DNA of 58,667 nt from Hypholoma sublateritium FD-334 SS-4 (Eukaryota > Basidiomycota > Agaricomycetes > Agaricales > Strophariaceae), in assembly GCA_000827495.1 (NCBI GenBank), contig KN817579.1, positions 181,826 to 240,492 on the forward strand, read 5' to 3'. Made by a program: the position numbers and the translations under genes. Shown here one piece after another: positions 35,901 to 47,200 of this stretch (its first letter is position 1; the number at the start of each line of letters is the position of its first letter). The notes beneath the pieces were generated by a model. It ran no database searches. It saw only the letters and a list, made by a program, of their open reading frames with translations, and was not told the origin of the DNA.

Positions 35901-36130
35901 TAGTTGTCGTAATCTCCAAAAAAGTCGCCTGTAGGATCAATGTCGAAGGCGTCCGAGTCCGGTAAGCCTGTAGAATCAATATCTGAGTTGACCTCATTGC
36001 ATTTCTCTCGGCTGCTGCTGGGACTTTGGGATACAGGTTGACACCGAGGATCGTCACTTTGCCGCTGGTGATTATGAATTCCACTACGCTTGAAAGACGC
36101 TCCGCATCCACATAGAATCATGACATGCAT
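32927..36130 (-). pseudogene. Plavaka transposase (CACTA superfamily), one in-frame stop (4 exons)
   Basis: Exons 36130-35429, 35366-35079, 35022-33345 and 33285-32927 (introns 62, 56 and 59 bp) total 1009 codons. The N-terminus has a CGCG...HNHQ...C zinc-finger-like motif, then an acidic Ser/Gln-rich linker. The family core follows: LPGRPHFEHHEI, YHDMNTGRWWW, DKTQLTTFKNKTAYP, the CPTCDAPRDELG cysteine pair, and DILHQLYQGI; the C-terminus has AYVEWYTPL, SIIPVANIRRSVHLYPKFG and FFVNDF. These are hallmarks of basidiomycete Plavaka cut-and-paste transposases. The sole visible defect is codon 861, TGA at 33432-33430 in YPA-stop-TGARGEV, where CGA (Arg) is expected; it removes about 148 C-terminal residues. 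The mutation is a C-to-T change at a CpG. Otherwise well preserved, so inactivation looks recent, or a readthrough/short form could persist. Confidence 0.93.
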
Positions 36131-36415
36131 AATGGGATAAGTAGTGGTGGGTAGGGGAGATTGTTTTTAGAGCTAAGTATTGTCTGAGTGGAATATTGAA
36201 TAAACGAAGCCCTGGAAACGCGACACGGGTGACGCCGGTGATCATTTTAAATTTCAGCTTAAGGTCAGCTCATTCTTTCTTCCTCATTCCCCCACATCTC
36301 TCACACTCGACTTCCACTTTCAAGTTTTTGCCTTACTAATTTCTTCAAATCCCTTTCTCTGACCCAATCCACCTCAGTCTACTCTCCTATCTAATTCTTC
36401 AATTTGTCTTTGACG
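36131..36415. promoter_or_regulatory. Divergent promoter between transposase and DUF6532 gene
   Basis: A 285-bp spacer between the head-to-head transposase (minus) and DUF6532 gene (plus). It has CT-rich runs just upstream of 36416, as is common in front of fungal start codons. A shared promoter is inferred. Confidence 0.45.
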
Positions 36416-37224
36416 ATGCAACGAACTGCCAGAAAAGCATCCTCATCGTCCCGAACTGCCAGCGTGGCAACCTCTGCAAGACGTGAGCTGAAAAGGTTAA
36501 CATACTCTCATAGCTGACAACTTCTTGTAGCATCCCGAGCAGCAAAAACAAATGCCTATACCTCTGCAGGTCAGTATCTTTGATGGTCGTCACCAGTTGC
36601 ATATGGCATAAGCTTAATAAATTATTATATTCCATGGTAGGCTGGGTAGCCCGAAAGCAGAGCCGCAAGCGTACTATATCGCAATCTAGTTCCACCGCTG
36701 AACATCGTGATGGGCCTTTGCGTAAGGCCAAGAAAGGTATACATACCGTTTAGCATTTAGTTCAATTTTTGCTGACGTCTGTTATGATATTCATCACTTA
36801 GCTTCGCCACCTCAAGCTGAAGTGGAAAGCAATTCTGCAGAACGGCGCATGGTCTTGCACCCGGGCCGAAAGCTCCCGGTCCCCATCAACATCGACGATA
36901 ACGGTGACAAAGATTCCACTGACCGCGATTCTGCTCAAGATGATGACATTGGCGAGGACGATGATGATGACAGCCACCATTCAAGTCGAGAAGAAACTGA
37001 TTTAATTCATCTTGGTAGGGAGGAATTAAGAGAAAGGTTGACATCCGAGGTAAATTTTTGCAAGGCAATGGTACAGCTCATTCTCATACACCTACGTCAC
37101 ACCAGCGCCCTCAATGGAACATGCGGACCCGAACCTACAACAATGAGGTGGCATTGGCGGATCGCAACGAAGCCTTGACCCCTTTAGATTGTGAACACGG
37201 CACCACAGCGTCCGAATCTGATGG

Positions 37225-37232
37225 GGGTTCGG
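37225..37232 (+). repeat. 8-bp target-site duplication, left copy
   Basis: GGGTTCGG immediately precedes the MITE and is repeated exactly at 37627-37634. Confidence 0.92.
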
Positions 37233-37626
37233 TAGGGAATAGCATGGGTTGACCATACCCACGTGGGTCATGGGTATGGGTGTCTGTGGGTATGGGTGTG
37301 GGTCACTCTCCCAGTACCCATGACCCACAGATACCCATGGATATTTTTTGCAAAATATAGAAATAAACATATAGTAGTGCTTAATTACACTCACCCTGTC
37401 ACCTATGCATGTTAAATAGCATTTACACAGAGAATTATAGTTTAATGTGATGTTTAATTATATTTTCCTAATATATAAGCTTAATACNGCCCCAAATGTA
37501 TAGACATACCCACAGACACCCACCTACCCATGGTGAAAATACCCATGGGTTGGTGGGTATGGGTAGCCATGGGTATGGGTGGGGGTCACCAGAATTTTAC
37601 CCATGGGTTACCCATGCTATTCCCTA
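37233..37626. mobile_element. hAT-like MITE, 394 bp
   Basis: The terminal inverted repeats are 17 bp and perfect: TAGGGAATAGCATGGGT at the left, and its reverse complement ending 37626. They are flanked by the 8-bp duplication GGGTTCGG, which is the hAT-superfamily signature. The interior has no coding capacity. Both subterminal zones are packed with GGGTAT/CCCATG motifs (for example CATGGGTATGGGTG), and the middle is AT-rich. One base is ambiguous (37488). It lies in exon 5 of the DUF6532 gene inside the Plavaka element. Confidence 0.93.
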
Positions 37627-37634
37627 GGGTTCGG
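37627..37634 (+). repeat. 8-bp target-site duplication, right copy
   Basis: GGGTTCGG, identical to 37225-37232. Removing the element and one copy restores the host reading frame length exactly. Confidence 0.92.
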
Positions 37635-39091
37635 ACCGTAATGGGGCTGAAGGAGGTGGCATCTTGAATGTTGCTGACGACGAACTTGAATCCGAATCGG
37701 AAAGGCAGCCCAACAAGGTCAGTGACTTGAAGTGATATAGATATCCGAATCTGATATATCTGCAGAACAAACACCCAGTGGCCGCTAAACGTGAGAAAGC
37801 TCGCCTGGCGGAGGTAAGCTTTCGGTCAATGCTCTATCAGCGTGCTAATATATTTGCAGGTCCCACATTGGAAAAATAAAGACATCACTGCACATTGGCG
37901 ATCGAAGCATCACGCCAATGTCTATTGCAAGGCGCAGTCGGTTGCGGCCTCCGATCCCGAGGAGGACAGCGGTGATGACGACAACCACATGTACAACGTC
38001 AACAACAACTGGCCGGAAGAGGCTCATTACACGCCTGTTGCTCCTGGGGCTCGTAACATCAGCATTAAAGATCAACCTACACCGATGCGAAGGATGATTC
38101 GCACGTCAGTCAACGATGTTACGGGTCATTTTATTTTTGAGTCTGCGTACCCGGCTGCTAACCAAGCTGAATTTGAGACATTTCATCGAGACGTTTTTCT
38201 GCGATGTGCGAGGCGACTCGAATATCCGGAAATCACCAAGCGCCTCAAGGATGACTATGAACTAGTGAAATTATGTGCTCGTGTGGTGAGTACTTGTATA
38301 CTACAAGCTAGCTTTCTGATAACTCATGCTCTTCTAGATCAATGCACGCATTTCCCTCTTGCGCACCCAGTCCAAAGGGATTACCGACAAGAAAGTGGAG
38401 GGATTCTATCAGCTCGTCTCAGGCAGCGAGGCTGAAAAGCGCGTGAAAGAGCTCACCAACGAGGATCAAAACTATATATATCCGATGACCGTGAGTTGAT
38501 ATGTTGTCAATCTAATTACCATTACTAATTTGATGTTTAGCTTGGAGCTGTCGACACAAACCGTCCGTATTATCACCCATGCATTATTTCCTCGATCAAG
38601 GAAGCCTTCTTTACTGGAAGCCGAGGAACCCTGAGCCAGAAATACCAAGCTCGCTTTCGATCAACCATTTTAGAAGGTCCTAAAAAGAGTGAATTGGAGC
38701 TTCCCATTGCCATGGTCTGCATTATAGCAACATCGGTAAGTGATTAACATTATTTTCACAACGCAATCGCTTATTCATCCAAGGCCCATGCATCGCTTGA
38801 TGACTGGAGTCAGGGCTACAAACGCACCAAGAGCGACTTTCGCGCCGATGCCTATGAAAGTATCTACCGAGGGCACGAGCTGTTCCTTACCACATTACAA
38901 ACTGAGCGCCCAGATTTCTTTCATGGTCTCATGTCGGGCTTGTATAATGCAGTTGTGTATGTTTTTTGGTATTCATCTTTGCTCATTGCACTTGGCTGAT
39001 ATACTCAAATAGTTCTCAGGGTGTCCGCTCTGCAAACAACATTGCCACCAGATGCATGGCCCGGCTTAACCTCCCGCCACTCAATGATTAG

Positions 39092-39699
39092 GTCATCAAG
39101 TCTATTTGGCCAAATCGTAAACATCATGACTCGAATAAGTATCTCGCGGCTTCAGTTTCCTATTTACTCGTCGCTTTAATTTTACTCGTCGTTTTAATTC
39201 TTTCTCCGTACCCTCTACCATTATGCATGCCCCATTCTATTGGCCTCATAAATACTGCTTAGACACATTCATTTTCCAGTCAGTTCAAATAGTGAATATA
39301 CAACATTAGTTGAATACTCGGTGTGATGCTTCGTCATTGAGTGAACAAAAGTTGTCTGACAGTTGTCTCAAGAAGCTCACGCGTCCATGGAAAAAAGAAA
39401 TATCAGCATCTCTCAAAGCCAAATTGTCAGAACTTTGTACTAGCTGTTGTCTTCAAAGTGACAACAATATGATATAGTTTGTGCATTAATTATGGTTTCT
39501 GTCTCTATAAACCTTTATCCCTCGTAGTAAAATTATCTGAATATCACATAGTGCGATGTACAATTTTTCGGGGAGATTTGCGTACACGTTTTATATGACT
39601 TACAATTGCACCATTTGATTTGATCGCTCTATCATGTATTATTGAAAGAAACTTGCATTATTGTGTAGAATTATATGTGGTTTGGTTCCATACAAGCTT
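39092..39699. other. AT-rich noncoding right end of the composite element
   Basis: Lies between the DUF6532 stop and the right inverted repeat, AT-rich with no open frame of note. It probably contains the 3' UTR and subterminal sequence. Confidence 0.5.
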
Positions 39700-39736
39700 C
39701 ATGATGCAAAAATCTCAATTTGGGATTTTCCTGATG
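39700..39736 (-). repeat. Right terminal inverted repeat of the composite element
   Basis: Read on the minus strand it begins CATCAGGAAAA, pairing with 30174-30210. The GC-rich repeat resumes immediately after 39736. Confidence 0.55.
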
Positions 39737-40377
39737 AGGTTCGCGGATGCGCGGGATGAGCATGTGCGATGCGAGTGAGCGATGCCAAATGCGCAGTGAG
39801 CGCGCCCCGGCTACAGCCCAAAGTACCAGGCGAGACATCCCCGTGGCATTGTGCGCGGGGGTGTGCTGTATGGAAGATGGGCATGGGGGCGCGGAGACGG
39901 CGGCGGGCGGCAGGACGCGGGCATGAGCGTGCGGTGCGGATGCGCGAAGCTATACACGAGGAGCAGGCGGACTGTGCGCGGGTCACACGGCCATAAACGA
40001 TGGGAAGCGCCAACGGACGTGAGCGGGGAAAGTGAGCAGTGAAAAACAAGGAGACAGGCGTTATGGAGGTCGCGCTCTGCATTCAGTCTGCGCACCCACA
40101 CGCAAGCACCGAAACGTCGGATAAGCGAGACACTTCCGTGGAGGCGTTCTCCCGTGGATGTCCCGCCATCACCGAAGCTTGTGGGCGCGGAGACAGCATG
40201 GGGCGGCGGCGCGCGTGGGCGCGACGCGGGAATGGGGTGTGAGGGGCATGGAGCGGCGCCGAGGACGAGGCTGGCAAAGGTGTGGATACATATGCGAGGC
40301 GGCAATGGGCGCTCTCAGGCTGGGCGGAGGGAGCAGGCAGGACGCGTGGGAGAGAGTGTGTGCGTCGCGTTAGATGC

Positions 40378-41109
40378 GGGGAAACGCAGCCGGGGCGCAG
40401 ACACCCACCGCGTTCTGAGTGTGCGACGCACGAGGCTACGGCGCAGCTCCCGCGCGGTGCGCTGAGTGTACCGCCGTCTGGATATGCCGCACACCGCGAT
40501 ATGCAGCCGCAAACGACGCCTAGAGCGACGGAGTCAGTGATCCACAGGCGAAAGGGTGGACACTTACCGTCCATTGACCGCCGCGCGCTGCGTTTCGTAG
40601 CGAAATTTGGGTGCACGCTGTCTGGGATGCTCCCTGCGTCAGCGCCGGCGTCTCTAGCATGAGTGGGAAGTACAGCTGGGAAATTAAAATGGTGAGCGCG
40701 TCCCCAGCGCGTTCTGCGTGTGACTCACCAGGCTGCGTCGCATCTATTACGCTGCTCGAACACGCCGCGCTCACCATTAGTCGCGGCCCACTCTCCGTCT
40801 GTGCCGCCGTGTTCGACACCTTGCATCGCCCCCGCGAGCTGTGCTTCGCTGCTAAATCGACGGGTACGCGTCGTCTAGGACGCGCCCTGCGTTAGCACCG
40901 GTGCCTTGAGCTCAAAGGGGGATGCACTTCTGGGAAATGCGGCCGGTGAGCAATTCCCATCACGTTCTGTGCGTGAGACTCACCAGGCTGTGTCACTGGG
41001 TAACACTCGGCATCTAGTCTGCCGTGCTCTGCGCGTCCCGCCAACCCCGCCGTATGGATATTCGAAGCCGTGCATCTGTGCCGCCGCCGCGCAGCTCAAT
41101 CTACAACCA
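40378..41109 (+). repeat. Direct repeat R1, copy 2
   Basis: Same orientation as 28521-29190, about 11.9 kb away and on the other side of the composite element. Small indels and dispersed substitutions show the copies are old relative to the insertion. Confidence 0.88.
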
Positions 41110-42041
41110 CAGACGGAGCGATGCCCGGACGAGCGCACGTGGCACAGCGCACAGCGCGGTGTACGCAGATGGCGCAGCGCATCGCCGGGACGCCCCGGCG
41201 CCGCGGGCAGCACGTACCCCGCCGACGACAGTGCGGCCGACGTTGAGTGCCCACGCGCATCAGTTGACTGCGCCGCACGTGCGCAGTACGCCGCCTGTCC
41301 GCCATTGGAGCTGTACCAGGAATAAGCAGATGGCCTGTCCAGGACGCGGGCGCGCGAACAAGCATCCGAGAAGAACGAGGTGGCGGCGTGCGGCGAGTAG
41401 GTGCCCGCAGTATTCCTTATCTTCTTAAAGCAGACCATGCCCGGCGTGATGGCCCATCTGATAGAGCAGGTAGAAAGCGCGCAGACGACGGACGGCGCAG
41501 CGGTTGGTGGGGGTCATTGGACAGGGCGGTGGAAGGGTAGGATGCGCATATGTGATGAAGGTGAGCGGTGCCAAATGCGCGGTGAGCGCGCCCTGGATGC
41601 ATGATATGAGCACCAGCGAGTCCGTGGCGTCGTGCGCGGGGGTGTTCTGTCTGGAAGCTGGGCATCGGGGGCGCGGAGACGGCGGCAGGCGGCAGGAGGC
41701 GGGCATGGGCGTGCGGCGCGGGTGCGTGAAACAATATATGCGGAGCAGGCGAACCGTGTGCGGGCCGTACGCCCGTCAGCGACGGACCGAATGGACGTGA
41801 GCGAGGCATACGTGGGCTGGGAAACAAGGACACATGCATTCTGGCGGTCGCACGCTGCATTCAGGCTGCGCGCCCATAGGCAATCACCGAAACGTCGGAT
41901 AGGCGAGACGCTCCCATGGAGGAGTTCACCAGGGGATGTCCCACCATGAAAGAAGCTTGTGGGTGCGGAGACGGCGTTGGGTGACGGGGCGCGTGAGCGC
42001 GCTGCGGGAATGGGTTAACCCTTAACGCGTCGTCCACGACC

Positions 42042-42214
42042 GACAGCACGCCATTTCTACACCGAAATTGCAATACGCGCGACGTCAGACGCGCATCCAA
42101 GTTCCTTGATAAACAAACATGTCCTCAAGCGAAAGGCCAATCTGCAGGGATATACAGTAAGTGCGCAGAGCGAATCCGGAAGCGGGCGGCGGGCGGGAGG
42201 AGGGCGTCACCATA
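42042..42214 (+). repeat. Direct repeat R2 (other copy 29709-29890)
   Basis: Shares GACAGCACGC, GCGTCAGACGCGCATCCAAG, CAAACATGTCCTCA, GCGCAGAGCGAATCCGG and AGGAGGGCGTCACC with 29709-29890 in the same order. Confidence 0.88.
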
Positions 42215-43500
42215 TGCGCAGACGATACGCAACGGACAGCGCAGCCCTTCGTCGAGCACACTGCGGCGCCTCGTGCAAGTACATGTCCCACGGTAAACAC
42301 ATATCATTGAGAGGCAGCAGCATCCCCGCGTCAATGCGCGTACCCGACCATGCAATGGTCTACGCGAGGCAGACCATGCCCGGTGCAGCACAGGACATGC
42401 CGGAGAGATGGGCCGTTGGATAGCACTGCGCGGGAGCGCGCGAACGATGGGCGGCGGGAGAGTGGGGATACCGAGGGGAGATGTGCTGTGCGCGCGTAGT
42501 ACAGCGCGGGACAGCATATCGGGTAGGAACGCTGCGGCGTGCTGCCCGGGAGCGCATAGGTGGGAGTGAGCGGTGCCGAATGCGCGGTGAGCGCGCCCCG
42601 GCTACAGCCCAAAGTACCAGGCGAGACAACCCCATGGCATCGTGCGCGGGGGTGTTCTGTCTGGAAGCTGGGTATTGGGGGGCGCGGAGACGGCGGCGGG
42701 CGGCAGGAGGCGGGCATGGGCGTGCGGCGCGGGTGCGCGAAGCGATACACGCAGAGCAGGTGATCCCTGAGCCGACGACATGCACGTCAGCGAGGGGTTG
42801 CGGGGGAATAAAATAGGGAGACAGTTGTTCTGGCGGTCGCGCGCTGCATCCAGGCTGCGCGCCCACAGGCAAGCACCGAAACGTTGGATAGGCGTTCGCC
42901 CGGGGTTGACCAGCCATCACCGAAGGTTGTGGGCGCGGAGCCGGCGTCGGGCGGCGGTGCGGGCAGACGCGAGGGCTTCTGAACGGCTCTGAGGACAAGG
43001 CTGGGGAAATTAGGGGGCAGGCGGGGCATATGCGAGGCGGCGATGGGCGCTCTCAGGCTGGGCGGAGGGAGCAGACAAGACGCGTGGGAGAGAGCGTGTG
43101 CGTTGCGTTGGATGGAGGAGAAGCGCAAACGGGCGGCGAACGGCGCCCGCACATGCTGCGCGCCCTGCAGAATGGGTATGCCCCTAAAACTCAAGAGCGG
43201 GACATTCCCGTAGGCCGTACGCCTGTGTATTTCCTTGTCGGAACCACGCTGTGGTGCGCGGAGACGGCGGCGGGCGGTGGGATGCGAGTGGGAGGACGCA
43301 AAGTGGGGTCAGAACGATTGTGAGGCTGATGGCATGGTGTGTTGGAGTGGAGAAGGCGGCGGTTCGCCTGTGATGCATGCGCCTGTGCGGCACACCTGGA
43401 ATCTGATCCAGTCAGTTATCCCCATGGCTGCGTATGCCAGCGAGGATACCTATCTGGAACCGCAGCTCGTCGGGTGCGCAGGGACGGCGACATGCAGTGG

Positions 43501-44269
43501 ATAGCTGACGGGCCCAGGAGAGGTTTCGATGGAGATTGAATCTAGGGTTCGCATTGGGAGCGAATGGCGTAGTGGCGACGAGCGTGGACTCGGAGGACAG
43601 CGTCAGGACGCGAGGTTACGATTGGACTTCCGCAACTTCCCAGCACGATGCCGCCGACATTTTCCAGCGAATCGGAGGCAGGGCATTACCATTTGCACGG
43701 GTTTGCGTTATTTTTAGTCTCTCCCTCTTGAAGGCATCTGTCAGTCCTGTCCTCTCGTCTGAACAAGCCATTTTCTGATATATTTCGCGTCAGTAAAGTC
43801 CGTGTTTATGAAAGAATCACAGAAGATAATTATTCCTGTTTCTTCGCGGATCTCATTTTTGTACACGCACTGTGCGCAAGTTGGACAAATGATCGAATTA
43901 GCCTCAGCGTAAGACGTACACAAAATATTAGATCTATTTAATGATTTGGTGCAGAAAATTCGCATGGGTTAGTGGACAGTGAGCTCGTAAAGGGCCGTAA
44001 TTACTCTGACTCAAAGTACGTGCATGGGTATACGTGAATATATAAAATTGCTAGCATGGCGTGATGAAATCTTTTAGGTAAAATACAGCACGGCTTCATG
44101 CTCTCGATGTCTGTATCGCCAATCATTGGCATAATAATTACTTCATTGAACATAATTCTATCCCAAAACGTCTCGACCAGCGAATGTTTATCTGCGATTT
44201 ACTCTAGACCTTTCGTACCATTTAATGAGAATACTGTCCGCAGCGAAGCGGTATTTATAAAACGGCGTA
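43501..44269. other. Normal-composition gap, no gene
   Basis: AT-richer stretch between GC-rich blocks. Short frames only; no motifs recognised. Confidence 0.5.
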
Positions 44270-47200
44270 AAATGGTATGCACACGATCTGATGTTAGGTT
44301 GGCGCCAAAAGGAACACCGGCAGCGGATCGTCGGATTGTGAGCGATGCGGTGCTATATCGGCCACGCAGCGCAGCACACGGACGCCTGCGTATGCGTGCA
44401 CTCATAGCAGCGCGCACGCAGCCTGCGGCACGCCCGACGTACACTAAAACGCCAAGAACTTCTATTGATGCTGCTCCTGCGCAGAAGTTATACTCTACGC
44501 GAAAGCGTCACTGAGTTCGGCTTAGAAAATAAGAAAGCCCGGCGGGACGTACGTACGCGATATAAAATCAGCGGTGCGTAGTATACGACAGCGGGCACTG
44601 GCTCCGCAAGAGCTGAATAACCACACGCACGCTGGGGCTATCGAGACTCGTGAATTTGTGACAAGCCCGACGCACTCCAATGCCGCCGAACGCGATCGCA
44701 GCCGCGCGAGCACGCTGACCACGCGCATAAAAGTACTCTGCGCTGGATATCCATAGAGATATGGACATAAATGGTGGGGCCGCACACACAGTCCTCCGCT
44801 GGCCCGCCGCGCTCTCGAAGCCTCTCGCTGCAAGCATGGAACGAAGTCTTGGGCGGCGATGACCGATTCCGTGCCGATAGACGCCTGTGTGCATCACACA
44901 TGTATGATTTTCCATCAGCAGCAGCAGGCCGCCCCGTGGCCGCGAGCGCCGTGCGGAAATTCAGACTATTGCAGGGGGGGCGCAGGGCGAAAGCAGTGGA
45001 CAGGCGGGAGACACGCTGCAGGTAAATGAGGCCTGAGGGTGCAAGCGGTGCGCTGGGACGCATGTGGAAGACAATGACAAGCACGCATCGGTGGGCCGTG
45101 GTGCATGCACCTTGCCCGCGCTTGGCTCTGTAACCAGGCGTGTCGTGCACCTCGCATCGTATGCCCGTGGATGGCACACCTGGTAGAATAGCCAGCGTTG
45201 CGCGCACCGTACGGCACAGTTGACCATAGGCGGACCATGCCCGGCGTAGCGCAACGCACGCCAGAGAGATGGCCCGTCTGATCGAGTTTCCCGGATGCAT
45301 GTAGACGATGGGCGGCTGCGAGAAGCACCGAAAGGCGGGATGTGGACGGGAAGACACGCCAATGTGAGCAGTGTCGTTGAGCTTTGCCGCATGCGTGGTA
45401 CGCGCAGCCAAAAAATTGCACAAATACCAGGCGAGACATCCCCGCGGCGTCGCGCGCGGGTATGTGCGGCCTGGAAGTTGTCCATTGGGGGCGCGTAGAC
45501 GGCGGCGGGTGGCGGGAAGAGGGAATGGGGAGATGTGGGGATGTCAGTCGTCGGGTTACGGCAGAAATACGCGCGGAGCAGGCGGTCCGTGCGCGGGACG
45601 GAGTACGCTGGGAGATGGGCGTGCAGAGCCAAGGGAGCGGGAATCGTGCGCACGTGCGGGAAAGGAGGGTGGCGAGTGTGGACACGTAGAGCTCGCGTTT
45701 GCTCTCGAAGAAGCTGGGCACGCCCTTGGGGGCGCACGCCGGGCGTGTCCTGATGGCATGCGGGCTGCACGGCGCGGAGGCGGCCACGGGCGATGGGAAA
45801 GGGGGCAGGAAGCGAAGCGGGGACAGAGTGTACGCAAGGACGAACGAGACAGATCGCGGGGCCTGCGAGGGTACACGAGCGAGGGGAGTGTGTGACCCGG
45901 CTGTCCTGTGCTGCATGCCTCCTGTGCGCACCCGCAGCGTGGTAGAGCCATATCAGTCAGCGATGCCACAGCGGTGTACGCCAGCGGAAAGATCTGGCTG
46001 GAACCATACCTTGGGCGCGCAGAGACGACTGAACAGCGCTGTCGGTTCAACTTCCACCACGTCGCGCCGCCCGGCACGACGCCGCCGAACATCTGACGGC
46101 TGGCCGAGGCCGGCTCTTTACCAGTGCATTTCCAATGCATTTCGCGTTGAAATCATGGTGAGCTTCCAAACGCATAGGTCAGTCCTGTATTGGCTTCTAA
46201 ATGCGACAGGCTTCGCTGTGTGAATTACAGGGGAACTTCGGCTCGGGGCGGGTCACCGATTGAGCCACAGCAGGGGAGCGTTGGCATGGACATTAGGAAT
46301 ATGCACGCAGGCATGCCAATCCGGCTCTGAGCATTCGAAAGAGTTTTTCAAGTCCACACATATGCAATCGAAATACAGAGCTTCGCAGGTCCCGCTACGC
46401 TCCGCGATGGCGTGTATTCAGTTCACAGACAAATGCGTAGGCATTTCATATATAGATTTGGCCCTAGTGAGAAGTTCTGGTACCGTGGACCTACATATCT
46501 CTCTTGTTTTTGAGATCAAAATAAGTACGCAGTATTGGGCTTCGATCCAATACGGCGCACGGCGCGAAATCGAAGGAGCTGTTGATTGGTTGTGCGCTAC
46601 GGCCCGCGACGACACCTCCGTGATGGGAAGGAACAACGTCTTGAGACGTCTCGAATGGGAATGAAGCTCTGAATACCCCGCGACACGGGATTTTATTTTC
46701 ATTGTAAAAAATCAACGACAGCGTGCAATAGCAGCGCATTGAAATTGAAAGAGTCACGACTCACCACACCAATTCCCCATCAACAGCCACCCAAAAAAAG
46801 GGTGACCGGCACCTACGCGAAAATGCTGGATCACCATTAATTGCCAACTAAAAGATTGCTGCATATATACCTGCTGTCGCGCCGACCTCCACAGATCACA
46901 CCGCAGAAGCACCCAGCACGGACGTCGTCACCATGGGCCATCGCCCACTACAGGGGCACCCCGAACATGAAACAGACAATAACCGCCGGTACGGCCATCC
47001 GCGCTTCCTCCCAGAATTCGCATATATGCTGCAGTAGCACTGCAGTAGGGAGCAAGATCACGCACGGGAAAATTCTCACAAAAATGGCCATAATGGGGCC
47101 ACACACAAAATAGAAACAGCGGCGCGAACACGGCGCGGCTTGGTGCCTACGCGCGTGTATTTTGGAAGACAAGCGCACTCTTAGATAGGGGGCGGGGGGG

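Larger units (their letters stand above)
36416..39091 (+). pseudogene. DUF6532-family protein gene, disrupted by a MITE (11 exons)
   Basis: Exons 36416-36482, 36531-36569, 36641-36736, 36802-37049, 37106-37717 (interrupted), 37766-37813, 37860-38285, 38338-38490, 38541-38735, 38784-38954, 39020-39091. Ignoring the 402-bp insertion (element plus one target duplicate) the exons total 1725 nt, 574 aa, and every phase closes. The N-terminal half is disordered and acidic. The C-terminal half carries the DUF6532 pattern: FIFESAYP, CIISSIKEAFFTGSRG, LPIAMVCIIATSAHASLDDW and FRADAYESIYRGHELFL. Function is unknown; the family is expanded in Agaricomycetes. With the MITE in exon 5 translation stops at a TGA 11 codons past the insertion's edge region, so the allele is broken unless the MITE is spliced out. 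The last acceptor could be 39012 or 39019. Confidence 0.82.
30174..39736. mobile_element. Candidate composite Plavaka (CACTA-like) transposon, 9.56 kb
   Basis: The ends are imperfect inverted repeats: CATCAGGAAAA then an A/T-rich tail through 30210 at the left, and the reverse complement at 39700-39736 at the right, about 30 of 37 positions identical. Inside are a coiled-coil gene, the Plavaka transposase and a DUF6532 gene; outside on both sides is the same GC-rich repeat in the same orientation. Related uninterrupted repeat copies at 41433-41562 and 42373-42567 act as empty sites. No convincing target-site duplication is visible (AG on both sides at most), and the ends do not start with canonical CACTA, so exact borders are uncertain. 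Confidence 0.55.
39737..43500. repeat. GC-rich subtelomeric repeat array, right of the insertion
   Basis: Several modules recur in the same order. A module of about 190 bp occurs at 39776-39967, 41562-41749 and 42567-42760 (shared CCCAAAGTACCAGGCGAGAC in two, GCGCGGAGACGGCGGC in all). Each copy is followed by a segment with CACCGAAACGT (40108, 41888, 42876). The GGGCGCTCTCAGGCTGGGCG segment occurs at 40306 and 43044. R1 and R2 copies link it to 28.5-29.9 kb. Unit spacing is irregular (about 1.8 and 1.0 kb). Frames here are Arg-rich shadows on both strands; no genes are supported. Confidence 0.82.
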
